Source: Margaritispora aquatica (taxonomy: Eukaryota; Ascomycota; Leotiomycetes; Helotiales; Discinellaceae). From it: 64,000 nucleotides of DNA. Positions within the stretch are counted from its first letter, which is position 1, and the number at the start of each line of letters is the position of its first letter. Shown piece by piece: positions 45,141-58,562 of the stretch. Below the pieces are notes generated by a model, which was not told where the DNA came from, did not search any database, and saw nothing but the letters and a program-made list of their open reading frames with translations. The position numbers were made by a program, and so were the translations under genes. The stretch covers positions 992,001 through 1,056,000 of the forward strand of contig VJWN01000014.1 of assembly GCA_007644065.1 (NCBI GenBank), in the 5' to 3' direction.

Positions 45141-46010
45141 GTGGTCATGCCCGTTCTGGGGTGGAACACCCCCCTTGTTAGTCTCGGAGATCTAGCCGAG
45201 TGCTGCAAACACAAGGTATTAGCCAAGATTTCCAAATTGTATTTGCTCAACCCACCGGAGCGTAACCACTATTATCAAAAGAAGGCAAACCTCATTGCAA
45301 AAAAAAAAAAAAATTAGATCATCATAAACACGTTTCTAGTCTAAGGTTTTCACTTGATATTGACAAGCGTGGGGCCATACAAGAATCATTCCCTCGGCTA
45401 CCATGGTTAATGAAAGGTGGAGTAGCAGATGGAACGATGCTTTTTCGTCGTGAGCTTCAAAGATATGAGGAAGAGGGGAGACGGGTACCTTGCATACTCC
45501 TGAACTTGGATATGTTTCCGAACTTGAACAAATGAGGCACTTGTTGAAAGCTTACCCGGCTAAGGCGTCGTCTTTGCTGACTCGAACCTGGATTTCAATC
45601 CACACCCAAGAACCATGGACCGGCTTTGATACCTCATAAATTTGATCATCCTTGTCTTCTTCTTACTTAGGCTGTTGATTCCAGCTACAAACTTTGGGCT
45701 CCATCGGCTCTGGCACCACCTTGGGACGGCATGCTGAGAAACTCTGCCGATTCCGTGACTTCGTGTGCTCAAGCGAGCAAACAAGAGTTTGAAACATCGA
45801 TCAAGCATGGGTCTTGTGTTCCCACTGCAGATGTTCTTTCTCATATGAATTTACCTCCCTACTAGGTTCTAAGTGCCTCTCTGCTTCATAATACTCGGGC
45901 TTTCCCGTAACTCTCTGCGTTTATAGATTCAATCTCTTCAGACTATCTCTCAAACACACGCTCTTTTATTGTTGTCGTTGTCGCTCGTCCAATCTTTCCG
46001 AGCATTCAAA
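45141..46010. other. intergenic with a 15-nt A tract
   Basis: A run of 15 A residues lies at 45299-45313. No transposon ORF or target-site duplication is evident beside it. The rest is the promoter region of the lipase gene. Confidence 0.5.
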
Positions 46011-47291
46011 ATGAAGTTTCAAAGCTGGCTTTTCTGTTCCTTGGCCGTTATTTGTCAGGATGCTATTGCATCACCTCTAGTTAGCAGAAATGCTAGTTTT
46101 GTAATTCAAGATAGAGGTATATCAATGCACTTCTATACTGCTGCACATTCGGTCACTAATATCTCACAGCGACTCCAACCACTGCCGTCACTGCTTCACA
46201 GCTTGCAAACATGCAGTTTTATGCTCAATACGCGGCCGCAGCGTATTGCAATTCAAAGACGGCAAAAGTGGGGACGAGGATATCATGTAGTAGCAGTGCC
46301 TGCCCTTTGGTTGCTTCCGCTACAGTCATAAACTATGCGTATTTGGGGTATGTTAGCTCAGCTTGTTGCAGTGTCACACTCTAGATCGGCTCTAAAATCA
46401 CTAGATTTGACCAATCGCAAGCTCAAGGTTTCATTGGTATTGATTCAACAAACAAGTTGATTGTCATTTCATTCATGGGGACTAACAATCTTGATAATCT
46501 CATTGCCGAGTAAGTCACTTTTCTATCACGGACAGACATGCCGGAAAGAATCCCGAAACTATACCTCTTCACTTCATTGAGTGAGTTCTACTGACACCTC
46601 ATCAACAGTCTGCTCGTACCATTCAATCCATGCGATACTATGATAGCTTCTGGCTGCAAACTCCACACTGGATTCCAATATGCATGGGGAGACGTAGCGT
46701 CTGCAACCAAGATCGCGCTTGCCAAAGCAGTTAAGGCATATCCATCGTATAAGATTGTAATCACTGGACATTCCCTCGGAGGCGCTGTTGCAACAATCGG
46801 AGGTGCTTTCCTACGCGCAGCTGGATACAGTCTCGATATCTACAGCTATGGCAGTCCTCGAGTAGGCAACTCAGCTTTTGTCGACGCAGTGAATGCACAA
46901 GCGGGATCTAACTATCGTGTTACACATTACAATGACCCCATTACTCGATATCCTGCCAAGTTGTTTGGGTACAGACATACTTCACCGGAATTTTGGCTGT
47001 CAACGGGTAGTGCAACAACCACTTCCTACACAGCAGCGAACATCAAGGTTTGCTTGGGAGGCTCAAATACGGATTGTAGTGGTGGCCAGAGTTCACTTAG
47101 TAAGTATCCTACTTCAGCTTATATTTTCGTTTTTCCGCACCACTTGACGTCGAGTGCGGTCCCATTAAATAGGCATGGCTTTCACATTTGCTCTGATCAC
47201 ACTTCACAAGCTTAGTGCTGACTCAATATTTGCTTAAATAGGTCTTACTGCACACAGCTACTACTTTGAGGCCATAAGTTCCTGCAAATAA
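46011..47291 (+). CDS. secreted class-3 lipase / feruloyl esterase-like
   Basis: Five exons (46011-46116, 46170-46347, 46405-46509, 46609-47099, 47242-47291) encode 309 aa. The first 20 or so residues are a signal peptide. The fold of fungal class-3 lipases (Thermomyces lipase, feruloyl esterase A) is clear: FIGIDSTNKLIVISFMGT, then GFQYAW, the nucleophile motif VITGHSLGGAVAT (Ser near 184), SYGSPRVGN, the Asp in THYNDPITRYP (near 237), and the His in TAHSYYF near the end. The last small exon is needed for that His. It hydrolyses triacylglycerols or feruloyl esters outside the cell; the exact substrate is open. Confidence 0.9.
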
Positions 47292-48076
47292 AGCGATTGA
47301 TTAACTCATGGAGTTGAGCTGCTTGGTGTGTTCAATGAGACACTGTTGAGCTCGAAGAGCTCTAGAACGGATTCTGGTGTGATAAGGCGAGCAACCCTTA
47401 TTTGGTGGATTGGCTCCTGGGAAGATCTAGGAATCTTCGTCTAATGTCTATTCTTGTAATACCTTAATGCTTAGCATATGATTCTCTTCTTCAGCAGCGC
47501 TTGCAGAGACGGCGCATAAACTTTTACCACCTATGGTGGCTGTCTGAATATATCCACATTCCAGACTACTTCAGTCACACCTTCTCATGCTCCCTTTGAT
47601 CACATTGTGTATCTCTTCTTGCAAAATATGCGCATTATGCCGCTGAGGCAACCCCGCTTGGTACATCGGTAGGTTGTCGTGCGATGTCGTTCAGCAAAGA
47701 CGACTGCGGGGTTGTGTTCAGCTCCCGTCCAGGCGAGCCTTTATGTCTTACCTCCAGAAAGCATTTACTTATCGCTTCATCACAGCCCTATAGAACCACG
47801 AACGCCATATATTAGGCTCGGTACGGGCCAGCGCCTTCTTTTTCTGGGCTGGCTGAGAAGAGAAGATTGTCTTACAACGGGTGGAAAGCACACGACCAGT
47901 TGCTTCATTCAGTGCGGCAGTCGACATCGAGTCTGTCTTCCTCAATAATTGGACATAAGTACTAGCATCCTCCTCTCCTTTTCAATCTGCATTCTAGTTG
48001 TACACACGGATCTAGTTACAATTCAATCCATCCATTTCGACACTTTTCCCGAAGTAGCTCGCTTGCAATTTTCACC
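47292..48076. other. intergenic
   Basis: This lies between two plus-strand genes. ORFs here (47679-47948 and the frame opening at 47949) have no family support. It holds the promoter of the histidine phosphatase gene. Confidence 0.5.
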
Positions 48077-48943
48077 ATGGTTCGTCTTCCTCGCTCCCAT
48101 TCCTCTCCTCGCTCTGCTAACCGAGCAATCTTCAGACGACACTAAAACCCATCATCTATATCATCCGCCACGGCGAAAAGCCTCCCAAGAACCCAGATGG
48201 CTCCGATCCACCCGGACTCTCAGCCATGGGCCTGCAGAGAGCACAAGGTGTTCGCACTGTCTTCGGTGTGACAGGTCCATACAACATTGGATACACCATG
48301 GCTCAAAAGCCCAAGAACAGTAAAGCTTCACCTGAATCCCTCTATGCTCAAGTATTTGAAAGCTGATGCTGTACAGATGGCATGCGAGCACGCCCATATC
48401 TCACAATTAAGCCTCTTTCTGAAGATCTTGGAATTACACCAAATAAGAACATTAATCGTGATGATCATAAGGAGGCTGCTGATGCTGCGAAGGCTTTTGA
48501 TGGCCCTGGAAATGTGCTCTTTTGTTGGGAACAGTATGCTCTGCTTCCTCTTTTTATCCCGGTCCTGCATGTGCCTGAAATCTTGGCACATTCTCATATC
48601 CATTTCTTTCATACACATAATCTTGCAACATTCACTAATTCAATTCAACAGTCACGCGCTTACAGATATCGTAAGAGAAATCGGAGTTCCAGGAAAGCAT
48701 GTTTACCCAAGCGACAGATTTGACATCATATGGGCTATTCGGGAGCCGTATACTGAGCTTGAATGGGTTGGGAGTATGAATATTCCTGGACTAGACACGC
48801 TGCCGCCAAACATGGGCGATGGTTCGTTTGGCGCTTTGCCATCAACTAACATCAATGGGGTGGTGGGCCTTGCTGTTGATCCTGTTAAGCCCGTTACCAA
48901 TGTGGTTGTCTCCGTCGAGGAGATTCCAACTGAGATTGTTTGA
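48077..48943 (+). CDS. histidine phosphatase superfamily protein (PGM-like)
   Basis: Exons 48077-48079, 48136-48319, 48377-48533 and 48652-48943 encode 211 aa. The phosphohistidine motif is IIYIIRHGEKP near the N-terminus, followed by LSAMGLQRAQGV. The second catalytic His lies in CWEHHALTDIV, restored across intron 3. RPYLTIKPL carries the usual Arg. The start is unusual: the best solution is a first coding exon consisting of the ATG alone, joined to TTLKPIIYIIRHGE. Introns 2 (GTAAAG) and 3 (GTATGC) are phase-consistent. It is a cytosolic phosphatase of unknown substrate; such fungal proteins are often annotated as phosphoglycerate mutase-like. Confidence 0.78.
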
Positions 48944-49671
48944 TAGCATCGTCTTTATGAACTGTTGCTGCTAGCTTCTTTAGAATGAAGTTAACACTTC
49001 TGATATAAAACTAGTCTTGCTCTTCGAGGTGATTGTCAGTTGGTAGCTTGACGCTTATGATATTCAAGACTGAAATATATCTATGAACGGAGCCTGCAAT
49101 GCGTTCACCTGTATACCTTTCCGTTTCGACGAAATAGTACTTTCTTTTCTAGGCAGAGCCCTTACATGTAGTTAGAGATGTGTTTGGTTTTCGTAACGAC
49201 CATCAGTCGATGAGAGACTAGTCACGTGTACTAGCTACTAGCTTAGGTAACAAATGTTGATATTTCCCAGCAAGACAATTAGCTATATAGTAGAATATAT
49301 CCCCCCCCTTCTCTCTCTCCATATCAACGCTTCACATATTTTCATTTCTTATTATAATAGTTTGCAAACAACGTGATGCTCCCAAGGAGCTCTGGGTGAT
49401 CCTTGCCATGAACGATCCACTAGGGTGACGTCGATTCGAGGTCTGAAGCACCAAGTCTTAAAAACCAGCCTTGTGGCCCTGAATTGTACATCAAGATATG
49501 CGGGGAACTCTGGAAGGTAATGATTGCCTGCCCGTTAGCAGGGCTGAATCATGTATTTCATTTTTTTACATGTCATTCTCTCTTTTCGTTTTCTCTGATT
49601 TCACATTTCCTTTAATCTAGCCCTCCTTTGTATAGCTGACATCCAGCACATGTTCTTGGCCACAGCCCAAG
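48944..49671. other. intergenic
   Basis: A C-rich and CT-rich tract at 49301-49322 lies in the promoter region of the Mug190-like gene. No gene is seen. Confidence 0.5.
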
Positions 49672-52600
49672 ATGTCTCCTCCAGCTGATTTCGAAGAAGA
49701 AGCAGCACGCAAAAACTACAAGGCACCTTATTCGCACAATCATCCTATTCCTACGATACAGCGGTATCGAGAACATCGGCAGGAGCTTGAGGAGAGAACT
49801 GAGCAAGCGGAAGAGGCACAGCGGACTGAGGAGGACGACTCAAGAGCGAAGAGAGCATTTTCCTCCGTCAAAAAGATTGTGAAGAATGAGGACAAGGAAG
49901 ATCCAGCTGGAAGTCCATATCCTACTGCCAATCGACATACCCAAGCGTCAGACCAACCTCCCTCCGAGCACGATTCGAGTCTGCCTCAAGTCAGGTCCGA
50001 TGACAAGGAGGATCGCAACGGAGACGATAGTAAACATGGCAAGCCAGAGCTGTCGGCGACAGAGAAGGTTGCAGGGAGCAGTGATCCAAAGGAGAAACGG
50101 AAGCTCATGAAGCATAACAAGAGAACCGATGGTGGCCGAGAAGTGACAGACCCAGTCACACATTTACCGTTGATCATTCGCGACTCCACGAACAAGGATT
50201 TGAGACGAGCTCCTGAGAACGAGCCAGCTCTTGGTATGCGAGGAAAGACTGGGACCGGGTTAAGTACGGACTCGAAATCTTCCAGTCAATTAGCCTATGA
50301 CCAAGCACAACTCCAGGATGGTTTTGATGGGATGCAAAAGATGTTCCCCCCGCCTTCGTTCGAAGACACAAAGGCTGAACTGGTTCGAACGTACCAGCTT
50401 GCCCTAGTTGTGGGCTTGGGCACTATCACGGTGCTCGCAGTTTCAGTTGTGCTATTCATTTTGACACTTTCATTCAGGACACAAAGTACCCCAACATCAA
50501 AATCATGGTGGAATTCATTGGATACAAAGCCGCATGTTAGTTCACCTTTCTTTCCACTTGCATTTGCAATCATCTCAGCAGCAATACTTGGGTTTCTGGT
50601 AATATATCAAATTCAAGGCTGGTTGGGTAAGAAGGTTCAGAGCATATGGGATGATGAAGTGTGGGATGCTGCTCGAGGGCAGGAAATCAAGTCGAATAAT
50701 GAACCAGGCCGATTACCAGAATCTGTGGCTTGGATGAACAGTTTTCTAGCTTCTGTGTGGCCGTTGATAAATCCAGACCTGTTCACATCCGTAATTGACA
50801 TGCTTGAGGACGTCATGCAAGCAAGTTTACCAAAAGTAATACGTATGGTTTCAGTGGATGACCTTGGTCAAGGTAGTGAAGCTGTTCGCATTCTGGGGAT
50901 TCGATGGCTACCTTTGGGCGCAGCTGATAAGTCCGTTGACGAGGATGGCAATATTAAGCAGTCGGGTAGCAAGAAAATGAACGACAGAGGCGCCGCTGGA
51001 GAAGGCGAACAGGACTCTGATTTGTCATCGGACAACAAAAATTCTACCCCAAAAAGTAAAGGAGAGGACGAAAGACAGAGAAAGCAAGAACAAAGGACAG
51101 ATGACTCGACAAGGGAGGGAATGGAAGCTGAAGAGGGAGATTTTGTGAATATGGAAATTGCATTTGCTTACCGAGCTAGATCCTCTGGAAAATCCCTAAA
51201 GTCAAAGTCTAAAAATGCCCACCTCTATCTCAAATTCTATCTTCCTGGCGGTATATTTGTACCTGTCTGGGTCGAGCTTCGTGGCATCATAGGGACAATG
51301 CGAGTTCGGTTACAGCTCACACCCGACCCGCCATTCGTTTCTTTAACAACCATTACGTTTCTTGGACAACCACGAGCAGACATTTCTTGCGTACCACTCT
51401 CGAAGCATCTTCCAAACTTGATGAATGTTCCTCTCATCTCTTCATTTGTACAAACTAGTATCGATGCTGCGCTTGCAGAATATGTTGCGCCCAAGAGCTT
51501 GACGATCGACTTAAAAGACATGCTGGTTGGTGATGATTTCAAGAAAGACACTGTGACTAGGGGTCTTGTAGTCGTATTTATCAAAGGGGCTCAGGGTTTC
51601 AAGGAAGGGGATGGAGGCTTCGGGCCTATTAAAGGTTGTACGTTGGAGTTTCATTTTGGTTTTTACATTCAGAAAATTCTTACAATAACCATAGCCGCTT
51701 CAAATTTCTGAGCTCACCCAGACAATAGGCGATCTCTTCCCCAATTTCTGAAGAAAAGGAAAAGCTAACCAGATTATAGCCAGCGACGCCTATGTGACAT
51801 GTTCTTGGGGTAAATTTGGGAAGACAATCTCCTCAACAAGAATAATTGAGAAGGATCAGAATCCTCAGTGGCATGAATGGGCATATATGCTCGTTTCATC
51901 AGAAGAATTGAACGCGGAGGAAAAGCTACAATTGAGAATCTGGGATTCCGATATGTTTACAGCCGACGATGATCTTGGCAGAGTTGAAGTCGATCTCAAA
52001 CAACTGATGACAAACTCAAGAACCAAGAACCGATTATGCGAACGAGAAGATAGACTGAGAGCACAGGACCCAGACGAGAGAATGCCAGGAACAATTTCTT
52101 GGTCTGTTGGATATTTCGAAAAACTTAGAATCACGGATGCACAACTTAAAAGTCAGACGGAAGACAAGAATATTCGGACCAAAGAAGACCTGAGGCGGAC
52201 AGTCTCGGAAACTGCTGAAAGGAAGCTGCGAGAAGCTACGGAGCATGATGAATCAAAAGAGACAAATCAACAAAAGGCGCAGGACTACCAAGATCGTGAA
52301 ACCGCGCTGATATGCTCCGCGCCACCAGATTGCGATTATCCATGTGGCATATTGTCCATTCAGATCCATAACATCACTGGATTAGAGGTAGAAGAGCTGC
52401 AGAAGAAGGACAATGACGCTGCTGGAGATAAAGAAGATGAAGCGGAGCAGTCGGATGATTTGCCCAGCAGTTACTGCACGATCATACTCAATCACAAGAA
52501 GATATACATGACACGAACGAAGCCTAAGAACGCAAAGCCTTTCTTCAATGCCGGTACAGAGCGGTATGTCCGGGATTGGAAGACGTGCGAAGTCATGATA

Positions 52601-53832
52601 TCCTGTCGAGATAGCCGAGAGTCTGAAAATGATGCCCTGCTTGGCATTGTGTATCTCCCTCTTCGAAAAATATTCCACAGCCGGAGTCAGGTCATGGATA
52701 CGTATCCTCTGGTGGGGGGAATTGGTTATGGGAGAGTTCGCATTTCACTTGTGTTCCGAAGCTTGGATATGAAGCTACCAGTGCGCCTCATTGGATGGGA
52801 CTATGGAACATTGGAAATAAAGTCGCCCATTAAGGCAAAAGGGAGCTTACCGGAGAATCTTACAGACCACCGCATAAAGCTACGCTCAAACCTTGGCCAA
52901 ATCAAAATGTCTTCGTCAGATAACTCCTGGATTCTAAAGGGCGAAAAGGGTTCCGGCTTCTTGCCTGTTCGTAGGCGGTACTCAATGCCCCTCATTATCG
53001 AATTCCGCAAATCGTCTTTCGGATCTAAAACTACACCTGCTTTTGCTGTCTTCTGGCTTAAGGACATCCCAGACGAGGAAGAGCAATGTATCACGCTCCA
53101 AGTCTGGAAAGGCGGGAAGGAGAGTCTCAAACGGGCTACTACCTGTGCAGGATATGAAGGCCTAGATGATGGTGAAAAGCCGCTCGGTGAGATTGAGATC
53201 ATAATGCGGTTCTGGCGTGGCCTATCAGGATACCACAAGAATTTTGCCCATAGCGGGAAAGGGAAAGACATGCGTAACGTGATGGAGGTGCTCGACACCA
53301 TCAATGATGAGATCCAAGACGTTGATGACGCATATGGGAACTTCCAATCCTCTGATTCCGAGACAGATGACGAAGATGGTGCCAGTAGCGGCCATGCGCA
53401 AGCCATTAGCAAAAATCCAAAGTTGAAACCGCATACTAATGACAGCGACACGTCCTCGGATAGCGATAGTGATGAGGGGGGATCCCGAAATCCCGTGAAG
53501 AAAGCGAAAGCTGTGTTGAATGGCCATAATGACTCTGATGATGGTAGTAGAGGGTTGAGAGGACAAGTCAAGGATTATAAGGATCATAGGAAGCAGTTGC
53601 ATAGGAAGCATAGGGGGATTATGCAATGGACGGTGATGAGGAAGGCTGATGTGAGTTTTGATTCCCGCTTAACCCCTTTCTGTTTGCAGCTCTTAGCGAG
53701 ATACTTGTGCTTGTGCTGACATATTTTTTGTCCCAGTGGGCCGTTGATAAAGTACGACACGGCAAAGCGAGACTAAGTGGTGTCTTTGAACACGGTGACA
53801 AAGAGGGCAGTCAGGTTGAGACTGAGGTGTAA
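49672..53832 (+). CDS. Mug190-like SMP/C2-domain lipid-transfer protein
   Basis: Exons 49672-51634, 51780-53650 and 53737-53832 encode 1309 aa. The first 230 residues are charged and disordered. Two membrane segments follow at about 241-265 (LALVVGLGTITVLAVSVVLF) and 292-313. An SMP-type lipid-transfer region (about 340-640) begins with ESVAWMNSFLASVWPLINPD. A C2 domain starts at SDAYVTCSWGKFGKTISST, and a second C2-like region near CGILSIQIHNITGLEVEE. The tail is acidic and Ser/Asp-rich. This layout matches the fission-yeast Mug190 and tricalbin group, which tether ER to plasma membrane and move lipids. Intron 1 uses a weak donor, GTTGTA. Confidence 0.9.
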
Positions 53833-55310
53833 ACAATAAGTATCGTTTTTTACAGCATGGGATAAGGCGTTTCGTAGTTGCGGCATTAACGCTGGCTGGG
53901 TAGGCAGCTGGCATACTTGTTTCAACTTTGGAAAACATGGTTGACTTGAGCGACAAGGCATGAGTTGGATGAAATAACGATGAGCCGAAATGTATATAAG
54001 TATTTACATAGCGTCGATAAAGCAAAGCGCGAGATGCATCATACGTGTCTAAGTACTTATCTTCCTTGCATGCTGCTCAAGTTTCTCCTGATGAATCTCG
54101 CAATCGCCAACCTACCATACCGTGTCAAAGCTCAGCAGCTACGCCGCCTAATCTCCATATCACGAATCTTTCCAATTCACCTCAAACTCACACTTACAAT
54201 CAATCGCACTTTCCTCGCCCTCCCAACCATTTCACCTATTTAAACCCATCCAACCTCTCCATTTACAACCGACCACAAGCCAAGCAACAGGAAACCTTTC
54301 ACCCTCTGTCGTGTCTCCAAAAGCCAAAACTAACACACCGCAGCCACATAGCCATGTACATTACACCCCAACACAACACAACCAAACCGGAAAACGGCGT
54401 CTCCTATCCGCCAAAAATTCGGCCATAGTTCCTTTCATTTCATTGTCTCCGGTCGATTCGAGTTTCATCAATTTCATCAGTTTCGTCGTTTACAATACCC
54501 GACCAGCGAACGAGGATTTGAAGCCATACACGGCGTGTGTCGCACCCAAGGTCTCAACCTCACCTTATCTTCGATTGATTTCCAGTCCCCAGTCCCCGTT
54601 CTTCAGCGTGTTAGCATGTTCCTGTCTTCGTTGCGGTCTCTGGGTCTCTGGTCTCTCAGCCTACGTTTAGCGACCCCATGCACGGTGGGCATTGGAACGT
54701 CTAGTTTCGTTAGCTTTGAACGGCGCGGTATTGACCGGGCTTGATCAGGGAGTGAGTTTCAACTTCTCTAAGTTACTTTCTCTACTTCCTCTAGTAATGG
54801 GAACAAGTTCCTGGTTGCTTGGCTTATAACAATTTTTTTCTTACATGGATTTTTGAGCTTGTAAGTAAACCCTTTCATTCTGCTTTATCCAAGGATAAAA
54901 TAGTTACTAAATAAATCCTTCAACAGACAAAGCCTTGATCCTATGCTAATATAAAATTGAGAATTTTGATCAGAATTCAAGTGAGCCATCCCTACTTGAT
55001 ATATAAAAGCAATTAATCCTACGATCTATGAGTCTCGTGTTCATACAACCACTAACAATGAGCTATTTTCATATATGTTCAGGCCATTTGTTTGTACATC
55101 ATTCATTGCTTCATTCGTAAGTAAAATGCCCATCCGCCCATTTTGTTTTCGCTCCAAAGACTAACCAGCCAACCGAACATGCATGAACGTTCGCCATCCC
55201 AGGGTATGTACCGTACAATATTGATTACACTATTTTCGCTCACCGTTCCGCCATTTCCATTAACGCCCCAAGTATCCCCAGCGAATCCATAAACCCGATC
55301 GGTCAGCCAA
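53833..55310. other. intergenic between convergent genes
   Basis: This 1.48 kb stretch lies between the Mug190-like stop and the IKS1 stop. Several short ORFs are present (54045-54428 is the longest) but none shows a domain. A Pro/Thr-coding, C-rich segment lies at 54100-54420. No gene can be supported. Confidence 0.45.
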
Positions 55311-57686
55311 TTAACCCACCCAGCCATGCAACGCCGAGTCGATTTCACAAAACCCACCTCCAAATTGCCACACACAAAGCAAAGAAAGGGAATGAATGAA
55401 CGCCAGTACCCCCTTGCCAAACCAACTGATCTTGTCACCCATCACAGCTTCGGTGGCAGCTAATACCATGAGTGGCCAAAGAATGACTTCTCTCGTGGCG
55501 AGCGGTGCACAAGGTCTGGTTATAGTAAGGAACTTGGCTAAGAAAATGCTGATACTCAAGCCGACACCGAGAGGACCTCTGTTTCGTGCCATCCAAGCCG
55601 AGGTATAGTGTACGTTGACCGAAACTGAATGTTGAAGCTTCTGAAATGTGGTTGATTCAGGTGCCATGAGCATAGCAGGTGTTTTCGGGATTAGTGGATC
55701 GGTCTGTCGAAAATGAGACCTGGATTGTGTTCGATTGTGATTATGATTGTGATTATGATTGTGATTATGTGTATTGGATTCGATCATTAATTGTGTATTT
55801 GGTGATGGATCACGAGACGAGTCGTTCCGAGTTGACGATTCGTTATTCGATACATCTTCCTCGATGTAAGCCGATGATCTGACTCTCTTGGTTGGTTCTG
55901 GGAATCTTAAGTTAATGGGATATATATTGAGGGAACGATTGTAAGTACCATTGACAGGAGTACCTGGAATAGAGTTAGTGTCTGGTCTGAAAAATGTGCT
56001 ATAAGTGCCAAAATATTGAACAACGCAGATAAAGTGAACATACTCGGTGGCAACGGAGAATCAAATGTTTGAATGATTCTACCACTAAGTCCGGTACTGC
56101 TAGGATTTCTTGATCGACCTGGATTCTCGAGTCCCTTCTCTGTCTGTATTGCAGTTAAAATGTCATTTGCACTTGGTCGGTCACCTGGTTTTGTGGCCAG
56201 CAGTCTTTTCAGAAAATCGTAGAGCTGATTGGGCAGTTCTGGTCGTTCCCGACGTTCGTCTCGGAAACCTGACCAGGAACTAATCTCTGCACGTAGCAAG
56301 TCAATATCCTCAGATTCTTCTTCGATACTGTTGGCGCTGTCGTACGGTAGTCGACCAAAACACATGAAGTAGAGGATCATGCCTAAACTGAATATATCAG
56401 ATTTTGTCGTGAAGTTTCCATACCTGCCAGTTTCATTCTTTCGTAGTACTTCCGGGGCACAATAAGATATTGTTCCAGTTGAGCCTGTTGACTTTCGTAC
56501 CACATTCTCAGCTTGCACCTCTCCAAAATCACTAATCAGGCACCGAAACTCATTTCCATCTCTGTGTAAAAGACAGTTGCTAGGTTTGAGATCTCGGTGT
56601 ATGTAGTTTGCATTATGCAGATGAGCAAGACCAGAGGTAATGTCTTTGAAGAAGGAGTAGATTTCCTCAAAGGTTAACTTCCGTTGCATCAATCTCAAAT
56701 CCGGAAGATCCGATTGGCCTCGCGATCTTCGTCGCAATTGTTCCTTCAGTTGCTCCTTCGGACTTTTCGATGGTCGAGGTGGGCCAATAATGTATTGGTG
56801 AAGGTCGCCGGAATTGCAATACTGCTGGAGGATGTAAGCACATGGTACTGAAGGACCAAAGCGATTCAGTTGAACGTCTTCCAACCAGACATGCCGATAT
56901 GACACAAGATTTGGATGGGAGAGGCCTTGTAATAGTTGAACCTCAATTAAAACTACTAGGATTAGCAACATCTATGCATCAGCCAAAGAGCACTTACCCT
57001 TTTCCAACCAAGCATGATCGTCTCCAACGGGAACTCTCTTGCAAGCAAACTGCCCGAGTGAGACACCATCCAATTCATGTCGAACCAACAGTACCACGCC
57101 CTTGCCTCCTCTACCCAATTCCTTCTCCTCGATGAAGAACCGCGTAAAGTAATTCGGACTAAAAGCCTCCTTCTTGATGCTATGTCCACTCTGCGGTGCC
57201 GGCGTGCTTGTCACAAACTCAGCCCCTGCTACCGATCCGCCAGTGCTGCTCGCCGTCGATGACGTAGGGAAAGCTGGTTGTACCAGTCTTCGAATTGGGC
57301 TTGGAGGTCCATTATGGTCTTCAGACCGATCGTAGGCAGCTTGAAGCATGCGAAAGTACTCGGGGCTTATGAAGGGTGTACTTCGATGAGGAGAGCTGTG
57401 TCGTTCTGGAGAGGCACTTCGAAACGGCCTGTGGCATGTTGGACATTCTGAGAAGGTGGATGCTGTGGATGTTGTTGCACCTCGAAGGATGAGCTGTTGG
57501 GTTTGAGGATCGCGGACGACAATTGTGTCGTTGTGCCGACTAGATTGTGGCGTGTTAGTATATGTGGGAGTATGCAATAAGTTATGACCTTCTACAGTAA
57601 CCGTAACATAAGGTAGTTTAAGAGCAAAGGAACACTTACAGCACAATTTCACGACTGTCCCGCGACGAGTATGGAACGAGAGACAT
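55311..57686 (-). CDS. IKS1: IKS1-like serine/threonine protein kinase with C-terminal membrane segments
   Basis: Exons 57686-57640, 57539-56998, 56952-56044 and 55963-55311 encode 716 aa. The N-terminus MSLVPYSSRDSREIVLRHND and zinc-like CPTCHRPF match IKS1. Kinase motifs are LGRGGKGVVLLV, FACKRVPVG, YIHRDLKPSN, ISDFGEV and CAPEVL. The C-terminal part holds a His-Asn run (THNHNHNHNHNHN), then three hydrophobic segments (VGLSISIFLAKFLTI, LWPLMVLAATEAVM, FIHSLSLLCVWQFGG) that anchor it in a membrane. Intron 3 (56043-55964, GTATGT) fuses the kinase to this tail. Yeast Iks1 is a poorly understood kinase. Confidence in the single-gene model is good because all phases agree. Confidence 0.88.
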
Positions 57687-58562
57687 GCTGTGTATGGTTG
57701 TGTGAAAGTGCGGATCAACAAATCCAGTGGCAGATAATCATCGTGTTTAAATAATGGCGTGCATGAATCTGGTACGCTGTATGCAGTCTTCTTTGGAGGG
57801 GACCTTTGTTTGGTTGTTGACCTGCGGGGAATCTTCCGAGAAGAGTGGAACCGACTTCCCCGTTAGTCCTGGGCAACACCCGTTTTTGTGACAGCCCTAA
57901 ATTTATGGTGGTGCTTCTTTCAACATCACCTTTACTTTCGGGCTATAAATCATCAATACCGAAACCAGAGCTTTTGATAATAAACCCCATGCTATACGAC
58001 ATTCACATCATATTGTTTCTAGCTGTCAGCTTATTCGGCTGCATTTGAACGTCTGCTCAACTCAGCATCTTATAAAAGCAACCCCTGATTTCTCGGTTAA
58101 AAGCCTAGTATTGAACAAGCACAAAGTGATGAAATGTTAGCTTCTATGTTCTCTGATGAAAGATTCTATCGATTGAGGCATAATCATGTTGAGGGCGCTC
58201 ACCAACATAGACCTCGAGTTTGTTGCGATCCAGGCCAAGCCACTTACGTACAACAACCATAGCTTGTAGCCGAGACGATGTAGCATTTTCCCGCTGGACA
58301 TTGCTCAGAAGCCATACCATACAGGCTCCAAACATATGACGTTCACCTCAAGAGTCTATGTGTAAGCAGGGACTCATCAAATAGATCATTAATATCCCAT
58401 TAATTCACCCACTATCTACGACGCCATTCCCAGAAGCTTATGATACATCGCTCGCAGTGCCCATTAGACGTAAGATGGACTGCGATGAGTGACATTATGG
58501 TATAACGAAGCAGAAGCCGACCGCAATATGCATGATAGATTGAAACTGTCATCTCCCATCCA
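57687..58562. other. intergenic
   Basis: This lies between the IKS1 start and the ERG9 stop on the minus strand. A minus-strand ORF at 58144-58335 (63 aa) shows no domain and is left out. Confidence 0.5.

Noticed and set aside
44859..45317. 152-aa plus-strand ORF ending in a Lys run
   Set aside because: The Lys run comes from the 15-nt A tract and the rest has no domain. I also considered a retroposon tail, but found no target-site duplication or reverse-transcriptase sequence.
52801..53571. 256-aa minus-strand ORF
   Set aside because: It is antisense to the Mug190-like coding region, and its Ser/Pro-rich composition mirrors the acidic sense strand.
54045..54428. 127-aa plus-strand ORF rich in Pro, Thr and His
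   Set aside because: It has a C-rich low-complexity composition, no domain and an overlapping equally long ORF in another frame.
55103..55438. 111-aa minus-strand ORF near the IKS1 stop
   Set aside because: It overlaps the last IKS1 exon in another frame and has no start or domain support.
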